DNA from: a virus
Direction: 5' to 3' (one strand)
Virus record (IMG/VR): IMGVR_UViG_3300029448_000015
Location: 1 to 64,000 of that record
DNA: 64,000 nucleotides
A model generated the notes under the pieces. The model had not been told where the DNA came from, made no database searches, and was given only the letters and a program-made list of their open reading frames with translations. Made by a program: the position numbers and the translations under genes. The stretch's first letter is position 1; each line of letters begins with the position of its first letter. Shown here in pieces: positions 1 through 8,133 of the stretch.

Positions 1-77
1 AAAGTTTTAGAAACTATAAAATCTTGGATTCTATTAGCTTGGAAAACTGTAAGTTCTGCTGAGTTTTGGATAGTTCC
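1..77 (+). repeat. 77-bp exact direct repeat, copy 1
   Basis: Identical base for base to 33189-33265. Divergence begins at position 78 (C here, T at 33266), and downstream the two genes are only moderately similar. The repeat starts at base 1 of the window, as expected if the sequence starts at a de Bruijn graph vertex. Confidence 0.95.
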
Positions 78-309
78 CCCTAAAGAAACTTATAACACTC
101 CAGCTTTAGTTGTTGCTGATGGTGGCATAGAACCTGAAACTGGAGAGCTTTACATTAATTCTAAAACTAATACACCTCACATAAATCCTGATACTGGAGA
201 GATGTACTCAGAGTTACCTGAAACAATTAAAGAATCAACAAATTTTTCTAAAACAGAAATAGAAACTGCAAGAGAAAAAAGTAAAACTTGGTCTACTGAA
301 CAGGATTAA
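1..309 (+). CDS. Small virion-region protein, 5' end cut by window start
   Basis: Open reading frame without a start codon at the left edge, 102 residues to TAA. It begins KVLETIKSWILLAWKTVSSAEFW and is homologous to the intact gene at 33156-33431. Both carry an N-terminal hydrophobic or amphipathic helix and then a proline and aspartate-rich tail with the phrase IEPETGELYI. The A tail is longer and ends KTWSTEQD. The first 77 bases equal 33189-33265 exactly, so in a circular phage A genome this would be the continuation of the ATG at 33156. Function unknown; it lies just upstream of the holin-like gene. Confidence 0.75.
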   Translation, partial: KVLETIKSWILLAWKTVSSAEFWIVPPKETYNTPALVVADGGIEPETGELYINSKTNTPHINPDTGEMYSELPETIKESTNFSKTEIETAREKSKTWSTEQD

Positions 310-317
310 TATTTTTT

Positions 318-701
318 ATGTCTTTAATTGGGAACATTTTAGGCAGTCTAGGTGGCAAAGTAGTTGATGCTGTAGACAACAGATCTGAAAGGAAACACGT
401 AGAAAAAGTACGTAAGTTAGAGATAGAAGAATTAAGACATAAAACTAAAATGGATATGCTTGCTAAAGGTCAAGAGATGGACAATAGTTGGGAACTAGAG
501 CAAATAAAAAACTCTGGTTGGAAAGATGAAGCAGTCTTGGTTACACTCCTGATACCACTTTGGCTGTGCTTTGTTCCTTACACAGTTGTTTACGTTGAGA
601 ATGGTTTTAACGCTTTGTCTCAAACACCCGATTGGTATCAATGGCTTATCTTAGTAATCTTTTGCGCTATTTACGGAGTTAGAATATGGCGCAGGAAATG
701 A
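318..701 (+). CDS. Holin-like membrane protein
   Basis: 127 residues. The N-terminal half is a charged amphipathic helix (residues 20-60), followed by hydrophobic segments at about 74-95 and 107-123 and a basic end IWRRK. This layout resembles the small holin family of phages and gene transfer agents (GTA holin 3TM type). A homologue lies at 45394-45777, sharing the WYQWL/WYQYL segment and the SWKDE-like centre. It probably permeabilises the inner membrane for the M15 endopeptidase (21353-21700). Its stop lies inside the region of overlapping starts for the next gene. Confidence 0.6.
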   Translation: MSLIGNILGSLGGKVVDAVDNRSERKHVEKVRKLEIEELRHKTKMDMLAKGQEMDNSWELEQIKNSGWKDEAVLVTLLIPLWLCFVPYTVVYVENGFNALSQTPDWYQWLILVIFCAIYGVRIWRRK

Positions 702-703
702 GT

Positions 704-919
704 ATGGGAACAACTACTGAGATAGCTTTAGAAGCTCTTGAGCGTATTGCTCTACATGAAAAAGAATGTGGAGAACGCTGGGCCGAAGCAATCGTTGAAC
801 TAAGAGAACTAAAGAAAGCAACGGATACTCATGCACAAAGATGGGAGAAACTAGCTTGGTTATTTGTCGGCACAGCAGTTACTTGTACGATTACTGTTTT
901 AGCTGCTGTTTTAGTTTAA
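704..919 (+). CDS. Small coiled-coil membrane-anchored protein
   Basis: 71 residues from the ATG at 704, chosen because AGGA at 693-696 is spaced 7 nt from it; upstream ATGs at 686 and 698 have no usable SD. It contains EIALEALERIALHEKECGER, a Glu/Lys-rich helix, then HAQRWEK and one C-terminal TM helix. It is clearly homologous to 33418-33642 of phage B (shared KHEKECGERWAEA and HAQRWEK). Small TM proteins of this kind next to holins are often lysis accessories, but no function is established here. Confidence 0.8.
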   Translation: MGTTTEIALEALERIALHEKECGERWAEAIVELRELKKATDTHAQRWEKLAWLFVGTAVTCTITVLAAVLV

Positions 920-928
920 GGGGTTAGC

Positions 929-2695
929 ATGTCGCAAAGAGCAAGATCATTACAAACTTTAACTGAAGCTTTAGGAAGACTTGGTGCAGGAGGTAATATA
1001 AGTTTTGGAAGGACTGTCGATCCTTCTATTTTTATGGGCTTTGATGAAAGAGAACTTTATCGTCGATACTATGAAGCTATGGCTGAAGCAGAACGTAAAA
1101 GACAAGAAGCACTTAATGAACAACAATCTTCAAATAATGAAGAACAACAAGAAGAAGAAGTAAATTTAGATCAAACTGGTTTAGAACCTCAAGTTCCTGT
1201 ATTAGACAATGAAACTCTTAGACAAGTTGATTTTGCTGTAAGAGGCTTTGAAAATGCACTAAGACTTTATTTAAGTGATGCTGGTGTTGATGACGTAAGT
1301 TCTAAAGAAATTTTAAATTCTTATACAGCCGTTAAAGATAAAGGACTTATTGACATAGCTTATGATTCTTTAGACAAGCTCAGCAAAGAACTAGAAAAAG
1401 ATCTCCTTAGAAAACAATTAGCTGGTGGAGGAATAGGTGTTAAAATTAATAAAAACGATGGCAGAGATGATGTATCTCTTGTAATAGGAATACCTCTTCT
1501 TGGTGGACTTGATCCTTTAGAAATACCAATAAAAAAACAGGGGAAATACGTTAATGTTATTCAGTCAACAAAAGATACAGCAAGAAAAGTATTTGAAGAC
1601 CTAACTTCGGTTCCTCAAGATATTTTAGATGAAATTAAAAAAGTTTTAGGGACTGATGAAGAAGTTGCTCCGTCTATATTTAGTACAGTAACAGATGAAA
1701 ACGGAAATATCTTTTTGACTATTGCTGGTATTGTTTTTGAATCAGATAGACTTAAAAACTTATTAGCAAAAAAACATCCATGGATACAAACTGAAATAGT
1801 TGGAACAATTATAGATGAAGCCCGTAATCAATTTTCTGGAATTGGGGGTGCTGATGATGTAGAAACTCTTGATAGGGATGGTGATAGTTATATTGATAGT
1901 GAAGATGCTTTCCCTGATGATCCAACTGAATGGGAAGATAGTGATGGAGATGGTGTAGGAGATAATTCCGATGCTTTCCCTAATGACCCTAATGAATCTT
2001 CAGATAGGGACGGAGATGGTATAGGGGATAATTCTGATCCTTTCCCTGATGACAGCACTAAGCCTTCTTCTGATGACGACTCTGATGATGATGATTCTGA
2101 TGATGACGACGATGATTCCGATGACGATGATTCCGATGACGATGATTCCGATGATGACGACTCTGATGATGATGACTCTGATGACGATTCCGATGACTCT
2201 AGCTCTGATGACTCTAGCTCTGATGACTCTAGCTCTGACGATTCTAGTTCAGACGATTCTAGTTCTGATGACTCTATCTTTGGAGATACAACTACTACAA
2301 CTACTGATGATACTGAAACTGATACCGAAGAAGGGACTGTTGATTTAAACGAAGAAGAAGAAGAAGAAGAAGGAATTGTAACTCCTGAAATAGACATTCC
2401 TCCAGAAAATATTGATAGTGGAGGTGGTGGAGGAGGAGTAGGTATTGCTGCTAGTCCTTTTAGTTTATTCAGCACTCAAGAAAGGAGAGCTTCTTTACCT
2501 TTTGAAGTTCCTAATGTTACTCCTTTACAATTTAATGTCCCTCAGAGTGGAAGTATTGTTGAAGGGTTATTTCCAGAATATGCTCCTAAAGTATCAAAAA
2601 TTGAACCATTACAAACAGTTTTAAATAATTTACGTAATGATTCTTTACAGCTAACAACTAAAGGTTTATTTGATGACTTACTTAAACTTGGTTAA
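929..2695 (+). CDS. Virion-region protein with thrombospondin type 3 repeats and Ser-Asp tract
   Basis: 588 residues. Residues 1-310 form an alpha/beta-looking domain with a Gln/Glu-rich linker near 60-80. About residues 315-374 carry three calcium-binding type 3 thrombospondin motifs (DRDGDSYIDSEDAFPDD and two relatives). Residues 380-449 are nearly pure Asp and Ser. They are followed by Thr/Glu-rich sequence, a Gly run near 500 and a folded C-terminus. It sits directly before the adaptor gene, whose start overlaps its end. It is probably a structural or host-surface-interacting protein rich in Ca2+ sites. No phage family is recognised, and phage B shows no counterpart here. Confidence 0.75.
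   Translation: MSQRARSLQTLTEALGRLGAGGNISFGRTVDPSIFMGFDERELYRRYYEAMAEAERKRQEALNEQQSSNNEEQQEEEVNLDQTGLEPQVPVLDNETLRQVDFAVRGFENALRLYLSDAGVDDVSSKEILNSYTAVKDKGLIDIAYDSLDKLSKELEKDLLRKQLAGGGIGVKINKNDGRDDVSLVIGIPLLGGLDPLEIPIKKQGKYVNVIQSTKDTARKVFEDLTSVPQDILDEIKKVLGTDEEVAPSIFSTVTDENGNIFLTIAGIVFESDRLKNLLAKKHPWIQTEIVGTIIDEARNQFSGIGGADDVETLDRDGDSYIDSEDAFPDDPTEWEDSDGDGVGDNSDAFPNDPNESSDRDGDGIGDNSDPFPDDSTKPSSDDDSDDDDSDDDDDDSDDDDSDDDDSDDDDSDDDDSDDDSDDSSSDDSSSDDSSSDDSSSDDSSSDDSIFGDTTTTTTDDTETDTEEGTVDLNEEEEEEEGIVTPEIDIPPENIDSGGGGGGVGIAASPFSLFSTQERRASLPFEVPNVTPLQFNVPQSGSIVEGLFPEYAPKVSKIEPLQTVLNNLRNDSLQLTTKGLFDDLLKLG
2072..2275 (+). repeat. Low-complexity GAT/GAC-TCN microsatellite
   Basis: Imperfect 15-bp units, first of the type GATGACGATGATTCC and then GATGACTCTAGCTCT, encode the Asp-Ser tract of the surrounding gene. 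The repeats stay in frame, so slippage by whole units would change tract length without breaking the protein. Confidence 0.85.
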
Positions 2696-3320
2696 TGAAG
2701 TCTTACGAAGACTAAGAGAAGACACAGTTACGACTGTCTCTCAAACTACGTACTCAACAATGATAGGAGACATAATTAATGATGCTAAAACAGCAGTAGA
2801 GAGTGCGTGGGATTGGTCTGCATTAAGAGGCACTATCTCATTTAATACAACTGCTGATGATGCTACATATTCTTTGTCTGGAACTACAGATCAATTAAAA
2901 GTTATTGATGCAATTAACGATACATCTAATATATTTTTACATTATCAAACACCTACTTGGTTTAACAACAATAAGTACAATACTGGAACTGTTACTTCTA
3001 GTCCTGCTAACTACACTTTTATTGGGTTAGATGGAAGTGGAAGCACAGAGATAGAACTATGGCCTATCCCTGATGGGGTATACGCTTTAAAGTTTAATAT
3101 TATTAATCGAACTGGAGCGTTAAGTTCAGACAGTAGTACAACTGCTATTCCTCATATGCCTATTGTTCATTTAGCGTATGCCTATGCTGCAAGAGAAAGA
3201 GGAGAAACAGGAGGAAGAACAGCAGGAGAATTGTTATCTAACGCACAGTTATATTTGTCTGATGCAATCGCTTTAGATTCCGCAAAGAATCCAGAGGAGT
3301 TAATTTACAGAGCAGTTTAA
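2673..3320 (+). CDS. Head-tail adaptor, T7 gp11-like
   Basis: 215 residues from ATG 2673 (the start MTYLNLVNEVLRRLRED is typical of the family). This N-terminus, the AVESAWDWSALRG segment and the C-terminal AYAARERGETGG helix match podoviral tail tubular protein A/adaptor proteins, which form a 12-mer ring under the portal. The start lies inside the 3' end of the preceding gene and the stop is followed at once by the nozzle gene, as in T7-like phages (gp11-gp12). Confidence 0.8.
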   Translation: MTYLNLVNEVLRRLREDTVTTVSQTTYSTMIGDIINDAKTAVESAWDWSALRGTISFNTTADDATYSLSGTTDQLKVIDAINDTSNIFLHYQTPTWFNNNKYNTGTVTSSPANYTFIGLDGSGSTEIELWPIPDGVYALKFNIINRTGALSSDSSTTAIPHMPIVHLAYAYAARERGETGGRTAGELLSNAQLYLSDAIALDSAKNPEELIYRAV

Positions 3321-3321
3321 T

Positions 3322-4842
3322 ATGGCAAATCCAAGACAAAACATTACTATTTCTGCACCTGCTTTTAAGGGGTTGAATACTCAGGATTCTCCTATAGACA
3401 TGGATCCTTCTTATGCTGCTATTGCAGAAAATTGTGTAATTGACGAGTTTGGAAGAATAGGCTCAAGAAAAGGATTTAAAATAAAAACGGCTGATGTCTC
3501 TTCTTTAGGAGGTAATTCTATTGAGGTCATTAAAGAGTTTATTAATTCAACAGGAACAAATGTTTTAATTTCTGCTGGTAATAATAAAATTTTTAGTGGT
3601 ACGACTAGCTTAACGGATGTCTCCCCAAGTAGTTACACTATTTCTGCAAACAACTGGAAGATGGTAAATTTAAACGATCATCTCTTTATGTTTCAGTCTG
3701 GGCATGAACCTTTAGTCTTTGCTGGTAGTGCAGTAGAAAAAATGTCTGCTCATTCAGGTTCTTCTGGAACTCCTCCTTTTGCTAATGAAGTATTGTCAGC
3801 TTACGGAAGATTGTTTGCTGCAAATACTACATCGAACAAAACATTAGTTTACTGGTCTGATCTTTTAGATGGCACAGCTTGGACAGGGGGTTCTTCTGGT
3901 TCTTTAGACATAACAAAAGTATGGCCTTCAGGATCAGATGAAATTATAGCGTTAGCTGCACACAATGGATTTTTAATTATATTTGGTAAACAATCCATTG
4001 TTGTTTATGCAGGAGCTACTGATCCAGCAAATATGACATTAAGTGATACTGTTGCTAATGTCGGTTGTATTGAAAGAGATTCGGTACAACATACAGGCAC
4101 AGATTTAATATTTTTGTCTGCTACTGGTGTTAGAAGCTTTGGGAGAACTATACAAGAAAAATCTTTGCCTCTTACTGATGTAAGTAAAAATGTAAGAAAT
4201 AAATTAATGGATATTCATGCAGAGCAATCTACACCTGTACGCTCTGTATTTAGTCCAGAAGAAGCTTTTTATTTATTGTCTCTTCCTGATTCTAATACTG
4301 TTTTTTGTTTTGATTTAAGAGGTACATTAGAAGACGGCAGCTATCGGGTAACTATGTGGTCAGCTACTGAGTTAAAAGCAATGGATAGACTACAAGATAC
4401 TACTTTGTATTTTGGAAATACCAATGGTTTGTTGGAGTACACTGGCTTTCAAGATTATGGTGGAGAGTATCAGTTAAGATACTTTAGTAACCCTTTAGCT
4501 TTTGGAGATTCTTCTAGGCTAAAGATGTTAAAAGAAATTATTGCAACAGTAATAGGTGGACAACAAGAAACCTTAACTTTTAATTGGGCTTATGACTACA
4601 GTGAAAGTTTTAATAAACAAGCAACAACAATTCAGTCTAATGCGAATACTGCATTTTTTAATGAGAGTGAGTTTAATGTAGCCACTTCAGAATTCACAGG
4701 TTCTATACTTGTTAGTAAAGTAAGCACTAAAACAACTGGTTCAGGTAATGTTGCTTCTATTGGATTTGAAGCTCAAATAAACAATAACCCGTTATCCCTT
4801 CAGGAAGTAAACATACAAGCTATTTTAGGCAGGATGAATTAA
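3322..4842 (+). CDS. Tail nozzle-like protein (tail tubular protein B type)
   Basis: 506 residues, starting MANPRQNITISAPAFKGLNT with the ENCVIDEFGRIGSRKGF motif seen at the start of many podoviral tubular tail proteins. The body is beta-rich with WSD and LFWG-like blade motifs. It is shorter than T7 gp12 (about 790 residues). It follows the adaptor immediately and ends in TAATG overlap with the next gene. The likely role is the distal tail tube or nozzle. Confidence 0.7.
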   Translation: MANPRQNITISAPAFKGLNTQDSPIDMDPSYAAIAENCVIDEFGRIGSRKGFKIKTADVSSLGGNSIEVIKEFINSTGTNVLISAGNNKIFSGTTSLTDVSPSSYTISANNWKMVNLNDHLFMFQSGHEPLVFAGSAVEKMSAHSGSSGTPPFANEVLSAYGRLFAANTTSNKTLVYWSDLLDGTAWTGGSSGSLDITKVWPSGSDEIIALAAHNGFLIIFGKQSIVVYAGATDPANMTLSDTVANVGCIERDSVQHTGTDLIFLSATGVRSFGRTIQEKSLPLTDVSKNVRNKLMDIHAEQSTPVRSVFSPEEAFYLLSLPDSNTVFCFDLRGTLEDGSYRVTMWSATELKAMDRLQDTTLYFGNTNGLLEYTGFQDYGGEYQLRYFSNPLAFGDSSRLKMLKEIIATVIGGQQETLTFNWAYDYSESFNKQATTIQSNANTAFFNESEFNVATSEFTGSILVSKVSTKTTGSGNVASIGFEAQINNNPLSLQEVNIQAILGRMN

Positions 4843-5042
4843 TGAGTAATTATACTAAAACGACTAATTTTACAGCTAAAGACAGCCTTCCTACAGGTGA
4901 CTCAGGTAAGATTATTAAAGGGACTGAGTTTGATACTGAGTTCAATAATATTGTTACTGCTGTTGCAACAAAAGCTGATTCATCAGGGCCAACATTTACA
5001 GGTACTTTGACTGCTGGCACTATTACTGGAGGGACATACTGA
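4842..5042 (+). CDS. Short fibre-N-terminus-like protein
   Basis: 66 residues. The phrase KTTNFTAKDSLPTGD plus a VTAVATKADSSGPTFTGTLT end looks like the start of marine phage tail fibres or collar proteins, but the frame stops after this domain. It overlaps the stop of the upstream gene and the start of the downstream gene by one base each. It may be a stand-alone adaptor for a fibre or a truncated fibre. Confidence 0.7.
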   Translation: MSNYTKTTNFTAKDSLPTGDSGKIIKGTEFDTEFNNIVTAVATKADSSGPTFTGTLTAGTITGGTY

Positions 5043-6244
5043 TGGCTAATGGATTTTTTAATGAGGGTTTAGCCAAAAATTTAACTGAAGAAGCTATTAG
5101 AAATGCTCCTGTTCCTTTTGCTAATACTACTCCATCATTATTTTCTAACTTAAATTTTGGAAATTTGTTAGGAAGTTTAGTAGACACAGGTTTGCAGACT
5201 GCTGGTATTCAGAATCAACAACAAGCATTAAGAGAGTTTGGTGCAGGTGCTTTAGAAGGAATGGAGCGCATAGGAGGGCAAGCAAGAGAAGATGCTTCCT
5301 TTAAACCTTTTACTGTTACTTCTACGTTAGGCAATGTAGCAACTACTCCTGAAGGTGGCATTAATATAGGACTTTCTCCAGAGCAACAAGCTTTGCAGAA
5401 TACGTTATTTGGTGGTGCAAGTAATCTAGCGACTGCTGCAACACAAGCTGACAATCCCCTCTTTAACCAACTAGCTCAACAAGCTTATGGAGGTGTTTCA
5501 CCTTTATTGGCTCAAGCTCAAACTGCTGCTCAAGCTGTTGGAGCAATGGATAGACCTGCTAGAGAACAAGAAATATTTGATCGTTTACGGGCTATTCAAA
5601 CAGAAGATGAGAGAAATGCTAGAATATCTTTAGAGAATCGTTTAGCTGGACAGGGTAGATTAGGACTTCTTACTTCTCAGTTCGGAGGTTCTCCTGAATT
5701 ACTTGCCTTAGAAAAAGCACAAGCAGACGCTAGGAATAGAACTGCTTTAGCTGCTATGCAACAATCAGCAGCAGAGGAGACTAGAGATATTAATCTTGCT
5801 AAATCTTTACAGGATTTAACAGGAGGTATGTTTAACATAGGAACAACTGCTTCAACTACTCCTATGCAACTACGTGCTGGAGATTTAGCTAATTTACAAA
5901 CTACATTTGGTTTAGGGTATGCTCCAGAAACTCAAAGGTTAGGTGCATTAAGTCCTGCAACAAATGTTGCTGCTCTTGCTGATGCAGGAAGAAGAGAAGG
6001 TGCAGGTTTGTTTGGTGAATCTTCTGTTGCTGGATTAGAAGCAGCCTTAACTGCTCGATTAAAAGAAGCTGAGTTAGAACAAAATCTGTTACAAGCTTTA
6101 GCGGAGAGTGCTAATGCTAGTGCTCAGACTAGCGGGGGTTTGTTTGATTTCTTAGGAGGGGCTTTAGGTAGAGTGTTTGGACAAACTAAAGAAGAACAAG
6201 ATGCATTAAGAAATGCTGCTACTACTACTGCTAATGCTACATAA
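5042..6244 (+). CDS. Ala/Gln-rich virion protein
   Basis: 400 residues. Long Ala-, Gln- and Leu-rich helical stretches (about 120-270) and a C-terminal helix with GGLFDFLGGALGRVFG are typical of internal or ejected podoviral virion proteins, but no family is recognised. It lies between the fibre-like 66-residue gene and the membrane-anchored coiled-coil gene. It probably corresponds functionally to the long Gln-rich protein at 33942-37505 of phage B, though sequence similarity is not evident. Confidence 0.65.
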   Translation: MANGFFNEGLAKNLTEEAIRNAPVPFANTTPSLFSNLNFGNLLGSLVDTGLQTAGIQNQQQALREFGAGALEGMERIGGQAREDASFKPFTVTSTLGNVATTPEGGINIGLSPEQQALQNTLFGGASNLATAATQADNPLFNQLAQQAYGGVSPLLAQAQTAAQAVGAMDRPAREQEIFDRLRAIQTEDERNARISLENRLAGQGRLGLLTSQFGGSPELLALEKAQADARNRTALAAMQQSAAEETRDINLAKSLQDLTGGMFNIGTTASTTPMQLRAGDLANLQTTFGLGYAPETQRLGALSPATNVAALADAGRREGAGLFGESSVAGLEAALTARLKEAELEQNLLQALAESANASAQTSGGLFDFLGGALGRVFGQTKEEQDALRNAATTTANAT

Positions 6245-6246
6245 CT

Positions 6247-6702
6247 ATGCTGGCAGAAGTAGTTACTTGTATTTCACTTGTTAAAGGATTAAATGATGCT
6301 ATTTCAAGTGTAAAAGAAGCAGGAGCAAATGCGTCTTCATTTGCCAATATGATAGGCAAGTACGCTCAAGCTAATGACGCAGTTATGGAGACTGAGCAAA
6401 AACATATTGGTAAATTATCTGTTCAAGATTCTATGCAGATACAGGTAGCAAAGAGACAGTTATCTACCTTTAATCAACAGCTTAAAGATTTAATGCTAAT
6501 GCAGGGACTCTCTTCAGACTACAACGAGATAATGAATCGTGTAGAGGAAAGCAGATTAGAACATGAGAAAAGATTAAAAGAAATAAAACTTAAAAAAATA
6601 CGAAGAGATAAAGAATTAAAAGAAACTTTACATATTTTGTTTTATATTTCTTTAGTTGTTGGAGTAGGTTTTTTAGCCGTATGGCTTTACTCAATAATGT
6701 AA
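6247..6702 (+). CDS. Coiled-coil protein with C-terminal membrane anchor
   Basis: 151 residues. Starts MLAEVVTCISLVKGLNDAIS, continues as an Ala/Lys-rich helix with QDSMQIQVAKRQL and EIMNRVEESRLEHEKR, and ends with one TM helix (about 127-148). The homologue at 45779-46234 in phage B is very similar. A broken copy of its first nine codons, with an RBS, lies at 32912. Conserved in both phages and adjacent to virion or lysis genes; function unknown, possibly a membrane-tethered lysis or ejection accessory. Confidence 0.75.
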   Translation: MLAEVVTCISLVKGLNDAISSVKEAGANASSFANMIGKYAQANDAVMETEQKHIGKLSVQDSMQIQVAKRQLSTFNQQLKDLMLMQGLSSDYNEIMNRVEESRLEHEKRLKEIKLKKIRRDKELKETLHILFYISLVVGVGFLAVWLYSIM

Positions 6703-6718
6703 ATATAGGTACTGTAAA

Positions 6719-8131
6719 ATGGCAGATTTAAGATTCGGAAGTTCATTTCTTAGCAGAGTTAATCCTGCATTAGAAAACTTAACTCGTATAGGTGCTGCTC
6801 CTACAGAACAACAAAAAGCAGAAGAAGCATTGTATGGAACTAATGTTGGAACAAGAAATCCTTTAGCAAGAAGCATTGGAGGTTTAATGTCTGCTTTAGG
6901 TTCTCCTGTAGATGTTAGGACTTCACCAGAAAGATTAGCAGAATCAACTAAAAATTTGGATTTATCTTCTGTTGAAGATCAACAAAAGTATCTGTTAGAA
7001 CAGTTAAGATATGTTCAAGATCCTAAAAGTAAAGTTTTGTTAGCTACACAATTAGCAAAAATTAATGAAGAGCTTTCAAAAAAGAGCACTCAAGAAAAAA
7101 CTATAACTGAAGTTGCTTCTCAGTTAGAAGAGCTAGGGTTTATTCCATTAGCAGATAATTTACGAAATGGATTAATTCCATTAAGTTCTGCTCAAAGTGT
7201 AATTACAGAAGCACAAAAAAAAGAGGTGCTTAATCAACAAGAAAAAGGGGATCAACTAACAAAAAATTCTGAAAATGTAGCTTATTTACTTGCGTCAGGA
7301 GTTCCTTCAAATGTTATTAGTAGTGTACTTAGAATCCCTGATTTTGAAAGTAGATCAAAAGCTATAAACAAACTGGTCGAAGATATTCCTAGTAAAAAAA
7401 TTACGGAAATTAATAAAAAGAAAAACTGGGAAAACCTGTTTACAACAGAGATCTTAGAAAAAGACGGCATTTTACAAGTTTATGAACAGATTGGAATGGA
7501 TGCTAATGCTAATGTAGTTCTTACAAGAATTGAAGACATTATTTCAGGAAAATCTGAAAAACAAACTATTGGAAATATAACACAATCTTTAGTTTATAAC
7601 TCTCAAACTGATAGTATAATAAATACTAGAACAGGCATAGGGGATAATAACCAATTACTTTATTATAATACAGTAAGTAAACAATGGGAGCCTGTAGGTA
7701 ATAGTGTAACTGTTGTTGATTCTAAATCTGCAACACCTAATGCTAATGAAGTTAAAGCAGCTACAGTTGCTATTGGGAAAGATAGAAATTGGTATGAAGC
7801 ATTAAATCTGGATGAAAGAAGCACTATTAATCAAGATTTAGCTGCTATGGCAAAGGTTATAAATAATACAACTCAAATTCCTGAAAGAGAAAAACAAAAT
7901 ACTGTCCGTCAAATTGTTGACTTCATAAGTAATAAATTTTCTAATGAAACTGCTGCTTCTGGAAAAGGGGATCAAAAGTTTAGCAGAAGAACAATAGTAC
8001 CTGCAACAGAAATACTAGCTGCTATCAGCGAATATAGTGCGTCAATTAATGAAGAGCTTTCAAATAGTTCTTCTTCACAAGACAATTTAAATATTATAAC
8101 AAGATCCTTTAGTGATCTGAAAGATAACTAA
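6719..8131 (+). CDS. Internal virion protein (putative)
   Basis: 470 residues, largely helical and hydrophilic, with LARSIGGLMSALGSP near residue 50 and no recognised catalytic motif. Its position between the coiled-coil membrane protein and the 1041-residue protein parallels the internal core proteins of T7-like phages. Phage B has a larger 788-residue gene (39063-41429) in the equivalent place. Confidence 0.6.
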   Translation: MADLRFGSSFLSRVNPALENLTRIGAAPTEQQKAEEALYGTNVGTRNPLARSIGGLMSALGSPVDVRTSPERLAESTKNLDLSSVEDQQKYLLEQLRYVQDPKSKVLLATQLAKINEELSKKSTQEKTITEVASQLEELGFIPLADNLRNGLIPLSSAQSVITEAQKKEVLNQQEKGDQLTKNSENVAYLLASGVPSNVISSVLRIPDFESRSKAINKLVEDIPSKKITEINKKKNWENLFTTEILEKDGILQVYEQIGMDANANVVLTRIEDIISGKSEKQTIGNITQSLVYNSQTDSIINTRTGIGDNNQLLYYNTVSKQWEPVGNSVTVVDSKSATPNANEVKAATVAIGKDRNWYEALNLDERSTINQDLAAMAKVINNTTQIPEREKQNTVRQIVDFISNKFSNETAASGKGDQKFSRRTIVPATEILAAISEYSASINEELSNSSSSQDNLNIITRSFSDLKDN

Positions 8132-8133
8132 TT

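Noticed and set aside
1888-2475. Long leftward Ser-rich frame opposite the TSP3/Ser-Asp gene
   Set aside because: It is the mirror of the GAT/TCT repeat and has no RBS; the rightward frame carries clear protein motifs.
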